In this document: positions 24,048-33,665 of the stretch, in pieces | How positions within the stretch are numbered: the first letter of the stretch is position 1 | How the letters are laid out: every line of letters starts with the position of its first letter | Source of the DNA: Phycisphaerales bacterium | GTDB lineage: Bacteria > Planctomycetota > Phycisphaerae > Tepidisphaerales > Tepidisphaeraceae | DNA length: 35,490 bases | Reading direction: 5' to 3' | Assembly (NCBI GenBank): GCA_020847545.1 | Contig: JADLBV010000116.1 | Location: 1-35,490 of the forward strand | Program-made: the position numbers and the translations under genes | The notes under the pieces: model-generated | Database searches by the model: none | What the model saw: only the letters and a program-made list of their open reading frames with translations | What the model was told of the DNA's origin: nothing

Positions 24048-27000
24048 ATGACTTCCACCACACCGGCCGCGAAAGCGGTGGGCCGGCTTGTCCGTGCGCG
24101 CCGACTCGATGAACTAGCCCGTCAGCTTGGGGATGCCAATGCCTTGAGTGTATCGGGGTTGTGGGGGAGCAGCATCGCCGCGGTGACGGCGGCGGTGGAA
24201 CAGACGCTGCATCGGCCGGTACTTGTCGTCTGCGGGCATCTGGATGAAGCCGATGATCTGGCCGATGACATGGAGCTGTTTCATGGACGCCGGCCGGATG
24301 TGGTGCCGGCGCTGGAGAGTGGCGGGTCGCTTGGTAAGTTGAGCGAGGAACAGGTCAGCAATCGACTGCGGTTGATCGCCGGACTGGCCGAACGGGCCGA
24401 AGCCGTTGCCGGCAATGGTCAATCGCGGCCGCCGGGATTGTGGGTGGCACCGGTTCAGGCATTGATGCAGGCCGTCCCATCACGCCGACAACTGGGGGAG
24501 CTGATCCGCACCCTGCGCCCCGGCGATCAACTGGAACCGGAAAAACTGATCGTCTGGCTATCCGAGCGCGGATACAACCGGCTTGAGCAGGTGGAAGTGC
24601 CCGGCGATTTTGCCGTGCGCGGCGGGATCATCGACATTTATCTGCCCGGCGAGTTTGAACAGGCGGGCGAACTGGTCGGCCTGACCGTGCGGCTTGATTT
24701 TTTTGACGATCAACTGGAATCGATCAAGCGGTTTGATCTGGAGAGCCTTGGTTCGCAACAGCCGCTGGAATCGATCCGGCTGGTTGATGTCAAAGGGGCC
24801 TTGCCGGACACGGCCGAGGCGACCCACCTGCTTTCCCACCTGCCCGCCGACACGGTGGTGGTCTTCTGGGCGCCGTTGGAAATCGCCGAACAGGCCAAAA
24901 GTTTTCTGGATCGGCTCCCTGAGGCCAATGGGATATATCCATTGGCGGCTTTGCTGCGGCACGCATCGGCGTTCACCCGGCTGGAACTGACCCAGTTTGG
25001 CCAAGGAGCGGAATTGCCGACGATGGTGGGGGCCGATTCAGCACATGTCCACCTGCCCATCGGTTCGCTGCAAAGGTTTGAGACCGAGGCCTCCAAGGCG
25101 ATTGTCGAGATGGCGGAACTGGTCCAAACCCATCGGGTGATGGTCTTTTGCGAAAACGCCGGGGAGATGCAGCGGTTTGGCGAGTTGCTGGAACAGCACC
25201 AAAAAGGGTTGTCGGATAAGGTGCAACTGTATCAGGGGTATCTGCATCGCGGTTTTGTCTGGGAGGAGACCGAAGCGGGCGAGCTTCCGTTGGCGCTGGT
25301 GGGGCATCATGAGTTGTTTCACCGTTATGAACAGCGAAGACGGGTGAAAAAAGTCACCGCCTCGCGGCCGGTGGATTCATTTTTGGATCTGAAGGTGGGG
25401 GATTATGTCGTCCATGTCGCCCACGGCATCGCGCGGTTCATGGGGATGCAGACGATCACCAAGGATGGTCGCAGCGAGGAGTATCTGAGTCTGCGGTTTG
25501 CCGAAAATGCCACGCTGCACGTTCCGGCGGCGCGGATCAACCTGATTCAGAAATACATCGGCGGTTTTCATGGCCACCCGCAGTTGTCGCGTTTGGGCAG
25601 CGGCATGTGGGAGAAGCAGAAGGCCAAGGTGGCCGAGGCGGTGATGGACATGGCCGCCGAATTGCTGGAAATCCAGGCCGCCCGCGCCGCCGAGTCGGGA
25701 ATGGCCTATCCGCCCGACACCGATTGGCAGGGTGAATTTGAGGCGGAGTTTCCGTATCAACCGACCGCCGACCAGGTGGTCGCGGCCGAGGAGATCAAAC
25801 AGGACATGTCGCGCAACCGTCCCATGGACCGCCTGTTGTGCGGCGATGTCGGGTATGGCAAAACCGAAATGGCCATGCGGGCGGCATTCAAGGCGGTTGA
25901 ATTTGGCAAGCAGGTGGCGATTCTGGTCCCCACCACCGTGCTGGCCGAGCAGCACTACCGCTCGTTTCGCGAACGGATGGTCAATTATCCATTCACCATC
26001 GAGTCGATCAGCCGATTCAAAACCGCGGGCCAGCAGCGCGAAACCGTCAAGAAACTGGCGGCCGGGGAGATCGACATCCTGATCGGCACGCATCGGCTCA
26101 TCAGCAAGGATGTCAACTTTGCTGATCTGGGCTTGGTGGTGATCGACGAGGAGCAGCGCTTTGGCGTCACCCACAAGGAACGGCTCAAACAGATGCGCAA
26201 AACGGTGGATGTGCTGACGATGTCCGCCACGCCCATCCCGCGCACGCTCCACATGAGCATGCTCGGCCTGCGCGACATCAGCTCATTGACGACCGCGCCG
26301 CAGGATCGCCGCAGTGTCGTCACCGAGGTGATGACCCATGACAAGGAGCGCATCCGCACGGCATTGCTTCGCGAATTGAACCGCGAGGGGCAGGTTTATT
26401 TCGTTCACAACCGCGTTCACAACATCACGGAGATCGCCGATGAGATTCAACAACTGGTTCCCGATGCCCGCATGTTGATCGGCCACGGCCAGATGGGGGA
26501 TGGGGAACTTGAAGAGGTCATGCTCAAGTTCATCCGTCATGAGGCGGATATTCTGGTTTGTACCACCATCATCGAATCGGGGCTGGACATCCCCAATGTC
26601 AACACGATCTTTATCAACAACGCCGACCGGTTTGGCCTGAGCGAACTGCACCAGCTTCGTGGGCGGGTGGGGAGGTGGAAACACCGTGCGTATTGTTATT
26701 TGCTGCTTCCGGCCGACCGTCCGGTCACTCCCGTCGCCGCCAAACGACTGAAGGCGATTGAGGAATACAGCCATCTGGGTGCTGGGTTCAAAATCGCCAT
26801 GCGCGACCTGGAAATCCGCGGCGCGGGGAACATTCTCGGCCCGGAACAATCGGGCCACATCGCCACGGTGGGGTATGAGATGTATTGCCAACTGCTGGAA
26901 GAGGCGACCAGGCAACTGAAAAACGAACCCAAACCCGCCCATCCCGACGCCCACATCGACATCGGGCTTTCGGCGTTCATCCCGCGGCAATACATCCCCG

Positions 27001-27422
27001 GTGACCGTCAGCGCATGGATGTGTACCGTCGCCTTACACGTTGCACCGGCATGGAGATGATGGCCGAGTTGACCAAAGACCTTCACGATGCCTTTGGCGA
27101 GCCACCCCGGCCGGCGATGTTGCTATTTGCCCTGACCGAAACCCGATTGCTCTCCGGCCTGTTTGGCGTCGAAAGCGTCATCAAGCAACCGCCGGATGTC
27201 ATCTTGACCGTGCGCGATGCCGCCCGCGCGCAGGCCGCATTGACCGGCGCGCCCGGAACCTTGCGCGTGGTGGATGCCCGCACGGTCTATTTCCGTCCGC
27301 CGCCGGTTTATCTTGAAGCGGATACATTATTGATCGTCCTGCGGAACCTGATGTTCGCGGCCTACGAACGCGAAAAAAAGGGGGAATCGACTCCAGTCAA
27401 CAAAGGAAAACCCAATGCGTGA
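24048..27422 (+). CDS. mfd: Transcription-repair coupling factor Mfd
   Basis: Predicted 1124-residue ATP-dependent translocase that removes RNA polymerase stalled at lesions and recruits UvrA. Domains in order: UvrB-like N-terminal part (about 20-350), CarD-like RNA-polymerase interaction domain (about 445-540; LKVGDYVVHVAHGIARFMGM), RecG-like helicase motor (about 570-920) with Walker A GDVGYGKTE near 599, DEEQRFGV near 699, and SATPIPRTLHMSMLGLRDIS, and a C-terminal TRCF domain (IPGDRQRMDVYRRL). Length is normal. The start ATG 24048 has no Shine-Dalgarno sequence. Upstream TTTACG (24010-24015) and TACGAT (24033-24038), 17 bases apart, would place transcription start within a few bases of the ATG, so the mRNA may be nearly leaderless. 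The stop overlaps the next gene by eight bases. Confidence 0.95.
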   Translation: MTSTTPAAKAVGRLVRARRLDELARQLGDANALSVSGLWGSSIAAVTAAVEQTLHRPVLVVCGHLDEADDLADDMELFHGRRPDVVPALESGGSLGKLSEEQVSNRLRLIAGLAERAEAVAGNGQSRPPGLWVAPVQALMQAVPSRRQLGELIRTLRPGDQLEPEKLIVWLSERGYNRLEQVEVPGDFAVRGGIIDIYLPGEFEQAGELVGLTVRLDFFDDQLESIKRFDLESLGSQQPLESIRLVDVKGALPDTAEATHLLSHLPADTVVVFWAPLEIAEQAKSFLDRLPEANGIYPLAALLRHASAFTRLELTQFGQGAELPTMVGADSAHVHLPIGSLQRFETEASKAIVEMAELVQTHRVMVFCENAGEMQRFGELLEQHQKGLSDKVQLYQGYLHRGFVWEETEAGELPLALVGHHELFHRYEQRRRVKKVTASRPVDSFLDLKVGDYVVHVAHGIARFMGMQTITKDGRSEEYLSLRFAENATLHVPAARINLIQKYIGGFHGHPQLSRLGSGMWEKQKAKVAEAVMDMAAELLEIQAARAAESGMAYPPDTDWQGEFEAEFPYQPTADQVVAAEEIKQDMSRNRPMDRLLCGDVGYGKTEMAMRAAFKAVEFGKQVAILVPTTVLAEQHYRSFRERMVNYPFTIESISRFKTAGQQRETVKKLAAGEIDILIGTHRLISKDVNFADLGLVVIDEEQRFGVTHKERLKQMRKTVDVLTMSATPIPRTLHMSMLGLRDISSLTTAPQDRRSVVTEVMTHDKERIRTALLRELNREGQVYFVHNRVHNITEIADEIQQLVPDARMLIGHGQMGDGELEEVMLKFIRHEADILVCTTIIESGLDIPNVNTIFINNADRFGLSELHQLRGRVGRWKHRAYCYLLLPADRPVTPVAAKRLKAIEEYSHLGAGFKIAMRDLEIRGAGNILGPEQSGHIATVGYEMYCQLLEEATRQLKNEPKPAHPDAHIDIGLSAFIPRQYIPGDRQRMDVYRRLTRCTGMEMMAELTKDLHDAFGEPPRPAMLLFALTETRLLSGLFGVESVIKQPPDVILTVRDAARAQAALTGAPGTLRVVDARTVYFRPPPVYLEADTLLIVLRNLMFAAYEREKKGESTPVNKGKPNA

Positions 27423-28545
27423 CCCCAGACTCAACAAACTGGCATCCGTGCTTGTGAATTACAGCGCGGGCGTGCAGAAGGACCAACTTGTCCGCCTCAG
27501 CGGAACGCCCGCGACGATGCCGTTGATCGCGGCGTTGTATGAACAGGTGTTGGCGGCCGGGGCGCATCCGATGGTGCGGATCAACCCGGAGGAATTGTCC
27601 GAAATTCTTCTTAAATGCGGCACCGATCAGCAGTTGCAGTATTGCAATCCATTGGGCATGGCCGAGGTGGAACGGCTTGATTGTGCGATCGGCATCTGGG
27701 GCGAGGAGAACACGCGGGCGCTGACCAACATTGACCCTGCGCGCATCGGCCTGCAACAGGCCGCCCGCAAGCCGATCATGGATCGGTTCATGCAACGGGC
27801 GGCCGAGGGGAATTTGAAATGGGTCGGCACGCAATATCCAACCATCGCCTGCGCACAGGATGCGGAGATGAGCCTGGGCGAGTATGAGGATTTTGTCTTT
27901 GCGGCCGGGCGCTTGAACGATGCCGATCCGGTGGCATCATGGAAAAAAGTCAGCGCGCGCCAACAAAAGCTGGTCGATTTTCTCAACGGCAAGCGCGACT
28001 ACCATGTTGTGGCGGCCAATGGAACCGATGTGCGCATGAGCGTGGCGGATCGGACCTGGATCAACTGCGACGGGCATGAAAATTTCCCCGATGGAGAGGT
28101 CTTTACCGGCCCGGTGATCGACAGTGTTGACGGGGTGATCCATTTCAGCTTCCCGGCCGTCCATCATGGGAGGGAAGTTCAGGATGTCCGGTTGAAATTC
28201 CGCAATGGCAAGGTGGTGGACGCCGGCGCATCCAAGGGTGAGGATTTTCTGATCGGCATGTTGGACATGGACGCCGGGAGCCGGTTTTTGGGTGAATGCG
28301 CCATCGGCACCAATTACGGCATCACCCGATACACGCGCAACACGCTCTTTGATGAAAAAATCGGGGGGACGGTCCACTTTGCCCTTGGGGCGGGATACCC
28401 CGAAACCGGCAACAACAACCAGTCCGGCCTGCATTGGGACATGGTGGTGGATTTGCGGCAGGGAGGGCGCGTTGAGATCGACGGGCAGAAGGTCAATGTC
28501 GATGGGCGGTTTACGCGCGAGGATTGGCCGGGGAGGGACGGTTGA
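27415..28545 (+). CDS. M29-family aminopeptidase
   Basis: Predicted 376-residue metallopeptidase of the thermophilic aminopeptidase (M29, AmpS/PepS/aminopeptidase T) family, releasing N-terminal amino acids from peptides in the cytoplasm. C-terminal metal-site motifs are visible: Glu in FPDGEVFTGPVIDSVDG, Glu in FLGECAIGTNYGITRYT, His in GGTVHFALGAGYPETG, and His and Asp in LHWDMVVDL. The N-terminal half shows the usual LNKLASVLVNYSAGVQKDQL start. ATG 27415 overlaps the mfd stop by eight bases and is preceded by AAAGGA seven to twelve bases upstream. The 3' end overlaps the convergent membrane-protein gene by 35 bases. Confidence 0.9.
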   Translation: MRDPRLNKLASVLVNYSAGVQKDQLVRLSGTPATMPLIAALYEQVLAAGAHPMVRINPEELSEILLKCGTDQQLQYCNPLGMAEVERLDCAIGIWGEENTRALTNIDPARIGLQQAARKPIMDRFMQRAAEGNLKWVGTQYPTIACAQDAEMSLGEYEDFVFAAGRLNDADPVASWKKVSARQQKLVDFLNGKRDYHVVAANGTDVRMSVADRTWINCDGHENFPDGEVFTGPVIDSVDGVIHFSFPAVHHGREVQDVRLKFRNGKVVDAGASKGEDFLIGMLDMDAGSRFLGECAIGTNYGITRYTRNTLFDEKIGGTVHFALGAGYPETGNNNQSGLHWDMVVDLRQGGRVEIDGQKVNVDGRFTREDWPGRDG

Positions 28546-28984
28546 GCTTGAGGAGGGTCATGGGCAGGATCAGCCCGGCGATCAGGAGCATAGCGGCCGT
28601 GGCGGTGTAGGTCATCATGGATTGGCCGTGGGTTTTGCGAAATTCAGGGGTTGCGGTGAGGTGTTGGGCCAATAGCTCATTGATTCGCGGCGTGATCCAG
28701 GCGCTGGAAACCACCGCCCCCAATGCGGCCAGCGCGAACAAAATGAACAACACCGTCTTCCATCGCGAGGGTTGCAAGAGAATCCATGCGAAGGTGGACA
28801 ACAATGCGATGGCGGCGAGGATCAGTTGATACCGTTCAAAGGTGGCGAAGAGGACCGGATTGGCCTGTACCGCCAGGTCGCGGCTGTGGGAAAAGAGGGA
28901 TTGAACACAGATGAAAATCGTCATCAACCCCCCAAACCACAAGGCCCAGACCAGGGAAATTACAATCGTCAGCACTGTTTTCAT
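28511..28984 (-). CDS. Four-helix membrane protein, DUF4149-like
   Basis: Predicted 157-residue inner-membrane protein with four hydrophobic segments: about residues 4-27 (TIVISLVWALWFGGLMTIFI), 48-68, 74-96 and 125-147. Segment spacing and the early WFGG motif fit the DUF4149 / TMEM205-like group, whose function is not known; the assignment is by pattern only. The start is ATG 28984, where the first helix begins directly; the frame runs upstream to 29197 with unlikely Pro/Arg-rich sequence. The 3' end overlaps the M29 gene by 35 bases in convergent orientation. It is divergent from the glycan-module gene at 29110. Confidence 0.7.
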   Translation of the reverse strand: MKTVLTIVISLVWALWFGGLMTIFICVQSLFSHSRDLAVQANPVLFATFERYQLILAAIALLSTFAWILLQPSRWKTVLFILFALAALGAVVSSAWITPRINELLAQHLTATPEFRKTHGQSMMTYTATAAMLLIAGLILPMTLLKLNRPSPANPRA

Positions 28985-29109
28985 GTTGATTCTCGTCGAT
29001 GCCGAGTGTAGCGGCGTCATGGCGGGTGGCAAGCGGGCGTTGGCCAAGGACAGGCCGCCGGGGCATAATGGATGTTTTGGCCGCCGGATGGCGGGATTGA
29101 GATTGTCAG

Positions 29110-31698
29110 ATGACCATTGAGACATCAACCGCCACGCCGGAACCCATCGCCCCGGCACATCCGCCGGCCGGTGGCCGACAACGGCGGCTGGAATCACCCA
29201 CCAACCGCATCCGCCGGGATGGGAAGTTTTTTCGACTCGGCGATGAGAAGTTTTTCGTCAAAGGGGTGACATACGGGCCGTTTGCGCCTGATGCGGCTGG
29301 CCATCCACTTCCTTCGGCCGAGCGGGTGAAGGAGGATTTTGCGCAAATGCGGCAACTCGGCGCCAATTGCGCGCGGATTTACCATGTGCCGCCCGCTTGG
29401 TTTTTGGATTTGGCACACGAGTCGGGGATCAAGGTATTTCTGGATGTGGCGTGGCCCAAGAACCTGATGTTTGTCGGGGATGATGAATTGACCCGACAAG
29501 CCCAGGAGGCCGTCCGCGCGGCCGCGCGGGCGTGCGGCAATCATCCGGCGCTCTTTGCCCTCAGCGTCGTCAATGAAATACCGGCCGATCTGGTTCGATA
29601 TTCACGACGCGAGAAGATCGAGGAATTCATCGACGATCTGGTGCTGGTGGCCAAGGCCGAAGCGCCCGATTGTCTGGTGACATTCGCCAATTTCCCCACC
29701 ACCGAATACATCCAGCCGCGAAACATCGATTTTCTCTGCTTCAATGTTTATCTGCATGAGGAGAAGACGTTTCGCAATTATTTGGCGCGATTGCAGAACA
29801 TTGCGGGGGAAAAGCCGTTGATGCTGGGGGAATATGGCATTGATACTTTCCGCGAATATCCCGAACAGCGCCAGGCCGAGATTTTGACCGCGCATGTGCG
29901 GGCGGTCTTTGATGAGGGGTTGGTGGGGACATTTATATTCAGTTTCACGGATGACTGGTTTACGCACGGATATCAGATTGAGGACTGGGCGTTTGGTCTG
30001 ACCCATCGGGATCGTTCGACCAAGCCGGCATTCGAGGCCGTCGCGGAGATATTCGCCCGCGTGCCGCAGGTGGCCGAGGTGCAACTGCCATCGGCGAGCA
30101 TCATCATCTGCTCCTACAACGGCGCCAGCACCGTGGAGACCTGTTTGCGGTCGATGGACCGGCTGAAATATCCGAATTATGAAGTCATTTTCGTGGATGA
30201 TGGAAGCACGGACAACACGCAGGAGATCGTCCAAAAGTTTCCAAATGTTCGCAATATCCGCCAGGTCAACCGGGGCCTTTCCATCGCCCGCAATGTCGGG
30301 TTGGAGGCGGCCAGGGGGGACATCGTCATTTACACCGACAGCGACTGCGAGGCGGATGAGGATTGGTTGTATTACCTTGCGTTGGCGCTGGTGCGCGGGA
30401 CGCACGCGGGGATGGGTGGGCCGAACTTGATACCGGATGAGGGGAGTTGGGTGGCCGACTGTGTGGGGTTGTCACCGGGTGGGCCAACGCATGTGATGGT
30501 GGATGACCGGACGGCCGAGCATGTGCCCGGTTGCAACATGGCGTTTTACCGCTCGGTGCTGATGCAGGTGAATGGATTTGACAGCCAGTTTCGCAAGGCG
30601 GGGGATGATGTGGATGTGATCTGGCGAATTCAGAATCTGGGATATTCGATTGGTTTTTCACCCTCGGCGCAGGTGTGGCATTATCGGCGAAACACAGTGA
30701 AGGCGTATTTGAAACAGCAGCGCGGGTATGGTGAGGCGGAGGCGCTGTTGAAATACAAACACCCGGACCATTTCAACACACTGGGGGCATCGCATTGGCG
30801 GGGGAGGATTTATGGGGGAGATCAGATCGGCGTGCGCTGGGGTGGGGATGTGGTGTATCACGGTTTTTTCGGTACCGGGTTGTTTCAGTCGATCTATCGC
30901 AAGCCGGCGTCGCTGGCGGCGATGATGATGATGAGCATCGAATGGCATCTGCTGGCGGCGTTTGTGACGATTCTGGGGCTGGCGCTGACGCCGCTGCTTT
31001 GGGTGGCGCTGATCATGTTTTTGATGCCGCCGGTACTGTCGATCATCGCGGCGGCGCAGTCTCCGATGCCGCGACATCCGCATTGGCTGTCGCGGCCGTT
31101 GATCGCCTATTTGCACCTACGGCAGCCGATCACGCGCGGATGGGCGCGATATTCGGTGCGGTTGAAGGCGAAGGTGATGAAATCGGAGGCGGCCGGTTAC
31201 AAACGGGCCGGGCCGTTGCCGTTTGATCCGTACGAGAAGCGCACGCTGCGCTATTGGAGCAAAGTGGTGGGGCGGCTGGAGATGCTGGATGTCGTGGTTC
31301 GCGAAGCGAGACAGGCCGGCTGGCGCACGCGGCTGGACAGCGGCTGGGAGGGGTGGGACATGGAAATTTACGGCAGCCGATATGTGAAGGTGCGTTTAAC
31401 CACCGCCACCGAACATCATCACGGAAGCGGGATGCTGACGAGGGTGAAGGTGCAGCTTCTGATGAGCCGGTTTTGCCAGGTGTTGCTGATTGGCAGCACG
31501 ATGCTGGCGGGTTTGCTGCTGTTGCACATTCCGTGGCCGTTTTGCCGACCAGCGCTGCTGATCCCGCTGGCCTGGTGGACGATGTATCTGGTGAACAAAT
31601 GGCGCGTCTCCCGGCCGGTGCTGGGCTTGATCGACGAAGCGGCGGAAAAGGCGGGGTTTTATCCCGTGCCCGCTCAGCCGGCGGAAAAGAATGAGTGA
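29110..31698 (+). CDS. Fusion of clan-A glycoside-hydrolase-like domain with membrane GT2 glycosyltransferase
   Basis: Predicted 862-residue protein. Residues about 35-320 form a GH2/GH5-like TIM barrel with both clan GH-A catalytic Glu residues: E156 in SVVNEIP (acid/base) and E241 in MLGEYG (nucleophile). Residues about 326-600 are a GT2 domain (ASIIICSYNGASTVETCLRS, VDDGSTDNT, YTDSDCEADEDWL with a DxD, PGCNMAFYRS, GDDVDVIWR, QQRGYGEAEALL). A membrane helix pair (about 612-650) and another pair (about 770-810) flank a conserved-looking cytoplasmic piece. There is no signal peptide before the barrel, so by position the hydrolase domain should be cytoplasmic, next to the GT2 active site, where it could trim or transfer the growing glycan. 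It leads an ABC exporter and a CgeB-like glycosyltransferase gene. No Shine-Dalgarno sequence is seen at ATG 29110. Confidence 0.85.
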   Translation: MTIETSTATPEPIAPAHPPAGGRQRRLESPTNRIRRDGKFFRLGDEKFFVKGVTYGPFAPDAAGHPLPSAERVKEDFAQMRQLGANCARIYHVPPAWFLDLAHESGIKVFLDVAWPKNLMFVGDDELTRQAQEAVRAAARACGNHPALFALSVVNEIPADLVRYSRREKIEEFIDDLVLVAKAEAPDCLVTFANFPTTEYIQPRNIDFLCFNVYLHEEKTFRNYLARLQNIAGEKPLMLGEYGIDTFREYPEQRQAEILTAHVRAVFDEGLVGTFIFSFTDDWFTHGYQIEDWAFGLTHRDRSTKPAFEAVAEIFARVPQVAEVQLPSASIIICSYNGASTVETCLRSMDRLKYPNYEVIFVDDGSTDNTQEIVQKFPNVRNIRQVNRGLSIARNVGLEAARGDIVIYTDSDCEADEDWLYYLALALVRGTHAGMGGPNLIPDEGSWVADCVGLSPGGPTHVMVDDRTAEHVPGCNMAFYRSVLMQVNGFDSQFRKAGDDVDVIWRIQNLGYSIGFSPSAQVWHYRRNTVKAYLKQQRGYGEAEALLKYKHPDHFNTLGASHWRGRIYGGDQIGVRWGGDVVYHGFFGTGLFQSIYRKPASLAAMMMMSIEWHLLAAFVTILGLALTPLLWVALIMFLMPPVLSIIAAAQSPMPRHPHWLSRPLIAYLHLRQPITRGWARYSVRLKAKVMKSEAAGYKRAGPLPFDPYEKRTLRYWSKVVGRLEMLDVVVREARQAGWRTRLDSGWEGWDMEIYGSRYVKVRLTTATEHHHGSGMLTRVKVQLLMSRFCQVLLIGSTMLAGLLLLHIPWPFCRPALLIPLAWWTMYLVNKWRVSRPVLGLIDEAAEKAGFYPVPAQPAEKNE

Positions 31699-31826
31699 GC
31701 CACTGAGACACAGAGAGCACAGAGGAATAGAAAAAGAGAGAATGGAGACAAGGAGACAAGTAGAAAAATCCTCTGTGATTCCTCTGACTTCGGCGAGCTC
31801 AGTCGAGCCGTGTTCTCTGTGTCTCT
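31699..31826. repeat. Imperfect inverted repeat (GAGACACAGAG / CTCTGTGTCTC)
   Basis: The left arm begins at about 31697 (GAGCCACTGAGACACAGAG) and the right arm ends at about 31831 (CTCTGTGTCTCTGTGGC). The arms match with two mismatches over about 22 bases and enclose about 90 bases containing further GAGACA and CCTCTGTG pieces and a GGCGAGCTCAGTCGAGCC block. The structure could fold into one long hairpin. It resembles MITE/REP-like dispersed repeats I remember from many environmental bacterial genomes. It occupies the whole spacer between the GH-GT2 fusion and the ABC exporter, and the alternative GTG start (31827) of the exporter lies inside its right arm. Confidence 0.6.
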
Positions 31827-31853
31827 GTGGCAAATAGAATTTTCAGGCATTCA

Positions 31854-33665
31854 ATGCGATTTTATCTGCGGGCGATTTCATATTTTCGGGCTTTCACCGG
31901 CGAGATTTTCCTCTCGCTGGTGTTGATCGCCCTCTCCACATCGTTTGGGTTGCTCATTCCCTTTCCGATGGCGATTTTTTTTGATTCGGTGATCGGGACG
32001 GTGGAGCCGAAGAACTGGATTTACCAGGCGTTTTTCTGGGCCGCGCCGCAGTCCAAGGTGGGGCAGATCATGGCGCTGGCCGGGATCATGTTGGGGTTGC
32101 GCATCTGCCAGGAATTGCTGGGGATGGGACAGACGCTCTTGAACATCCGCATCGGCTACGGGGGGTTGATGCGGGTGCGCTGCGAGCTGTATCGCAAGTT
32201 GCAGGAGTTGTCGCTGGCGTATCACAAGTCGCAGCCGCAGGGGGATGCGATTTATCGGTTGTCGTATGACACCTATGGGTTTCACACAATCCTCAACGTG
32301 CTGGTGCAGACGGTGCTGGTCTCGGCGGTGACGCTGTTGATCATGAGCTGGATCATGCTGTCGATGAACTGGCAATTGACGCTGATCGGGCTGTCGATTT
32401 CGCCGCTGCTGCTCTGGACGACGCGGATTTACGGGCGGATTTTGCGGAAAAAATCGACCGAGGTGAAGGAGGTCGATTCGCAACTGACCACCACCATCCA
32501 GAGATCGGTGGCGACCATCGGACTGGTGCAGGCGTTTGGGCGCGAGGCGGATGAGTACGAGGCGTTCAGCTCGACCGTGCAGCGCAGCATCAGCGCCTAT
32601 CTGCGGCTGCACTGGCAGGAGATGATCTACTGGCTCTTTGTCGGGTCGATCTTCGGGCTGGGTGGGGCGATGATCTTCGGGTATGGCGGTTACATCGTCT
32701 ACCGCGATCAATTGGTGCTGCACCTGGGGGACAACGGGATGACGATCGGAAAATTGTCGATCTTCATCGCCTATATTCTGGGCAATCTGTATGGGCCGTT
32801 GAACAAACTCAGCACGGCCGGCGCGGCCATCGCCGGCGGCGTGGCGGGGGTGCAGCGCGTCTTTGAGGTGCTGGACCGCGATCCGGTTATCAAGGATGCG
32901 CCCAATGCGATTTCACTGGCCAAACAACCCAGGGTGTTGGAACTGGATCATCTCCAGTTCTGGTACGCGCCTGAAAATCCGGTTTTGCGTGATTTGTCCT
33001 GCACAATCCGGCCGGGACAGATGGTGGCGTTTGTCGGGTCATCGGGTGTGGGCAAGACGACGCTGTTGAACCTGTTGCCCAGGTTTTACGACCCGGTTTC
33101 GGGCGCGTTGAAGCTCGATGGGCATGATCTTCGAGAAATCAAAATCCGCGACCTGCGGCGGCATGTGGCGCTGGTGTTGCAGGAATCGGTGGTGCTGCCG
33201 ACGACCGTGGCCGAGAACATCGCCTACGGCAGGCCGGATGCCAGCGACAGTCAGATTCGTCACGCCGCCGAAATGGCCGGGGCGGCGTCATTTATTGAAA
33301 AATTGCCGCAACAATATGCCACGCTCATCAGCGAATCGGGGCAGAATCTGTCCGGTGGCCAAAAACAGCGCATCAGCATCGCGCGGGCGTTGTTGACCGA
33401 GGCGCCGATCATCATCATGGATGAGCCGACCAGCGCCCTTGACCCGCAGCATGAGGCGATGATTGTCGATACGCTGCGGCAGCTCAAACGGCAACGGACG
33501 ATCATTCTGGTCAGCCACCGGCTCAGCACCGTGGCCGACTGCGACCAGATTTTTGTGATGGATGAGGGTCGGATAGTCGAACAGGGAACGCACGATGAAC
33601 TGGTGAAGCAACGGGGTTTGTATTTCAAAATGGCCCGGCATCAGTTAAAGCTGGATGACATGTAG
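31854..33665 (+). CDS. ABC exporter, fused permease and ATPase
   Basis: Predicted 603-residue half-transporter of the type-IV/ABCB-like exporter fold: six membrane helices in residues about 10-310, then a nucleotide-binding domain with Walker A (VGSSGVGKTTLLNLL), Q-loop (LVLQESVVLP), signature (NLSGGQKQRISIARAL), Walker B (PIIIMDEPTSALD) and switch His (LVSHRLST). It works as a homodimer or with a partner not in this window. Relatives export lipids, peptides or cyclic glucans (NdvA, MsbA). Between two glycosyltransferase genes, a glycan or glycolipid cargo is the natural inference. I chose ATG 31854; the GTG at 31827 would begin inside the hairpin repeat. The stop TAG lies in the next repeat, so that repeat has shaped or replaced the 3' end. 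Confidence 0.88.
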   Translation: MRFYLRAISYFRAFTGEIFLSLVLIALSTSFGLLIPFPMAIFFDSVIGTVEPKNWIYQAFFWAAPQSKVGQIMALAGIMLGLRICQELLGMGQTLLNIRIGYGGLMRVRCELYRKLQELSLAYHKSQPQGDAIYRLSYDTYGFHTILNVLVQTVLVSAVTLLIMSWIMLSMNWQLTLIGLSISPLLLWTTRIYGRILRKKSTEVKEVDSQLTTTIQRSVATIGLVQAFGREADEYEAFSSTVQRSISAYLRLHWQEMIYWLFVGSIFGLGGAMIFGYGGYIVYRDQLVLHLGDNGMTIGKLSIFIAYILGNLYGPLNKLSTAGAAIAGGVAGVQRVFEVLDRDPVIKDAPNAISLAKQPRVLELDHLQFWYAPENPVLRDLSCTIRPGQMVAFVGSSGVGKTTLLNLLPRFYDPVSGALKLDGHDLREIKIRDLRRHVALVLQESVVLPTTVAENIAYGRPDASDSQIRHAAEMAGAASFIEKLPQQYATLISESGQNLSGGQKQRISIARALLTEAPIIIMDEPTSALDPQHEAMIVDTLRQLKRQRTIILVSHRLSTVADCDQIFVMDEGRIVEQGTHDELVKQRGLYFKMARHQLKLDDM

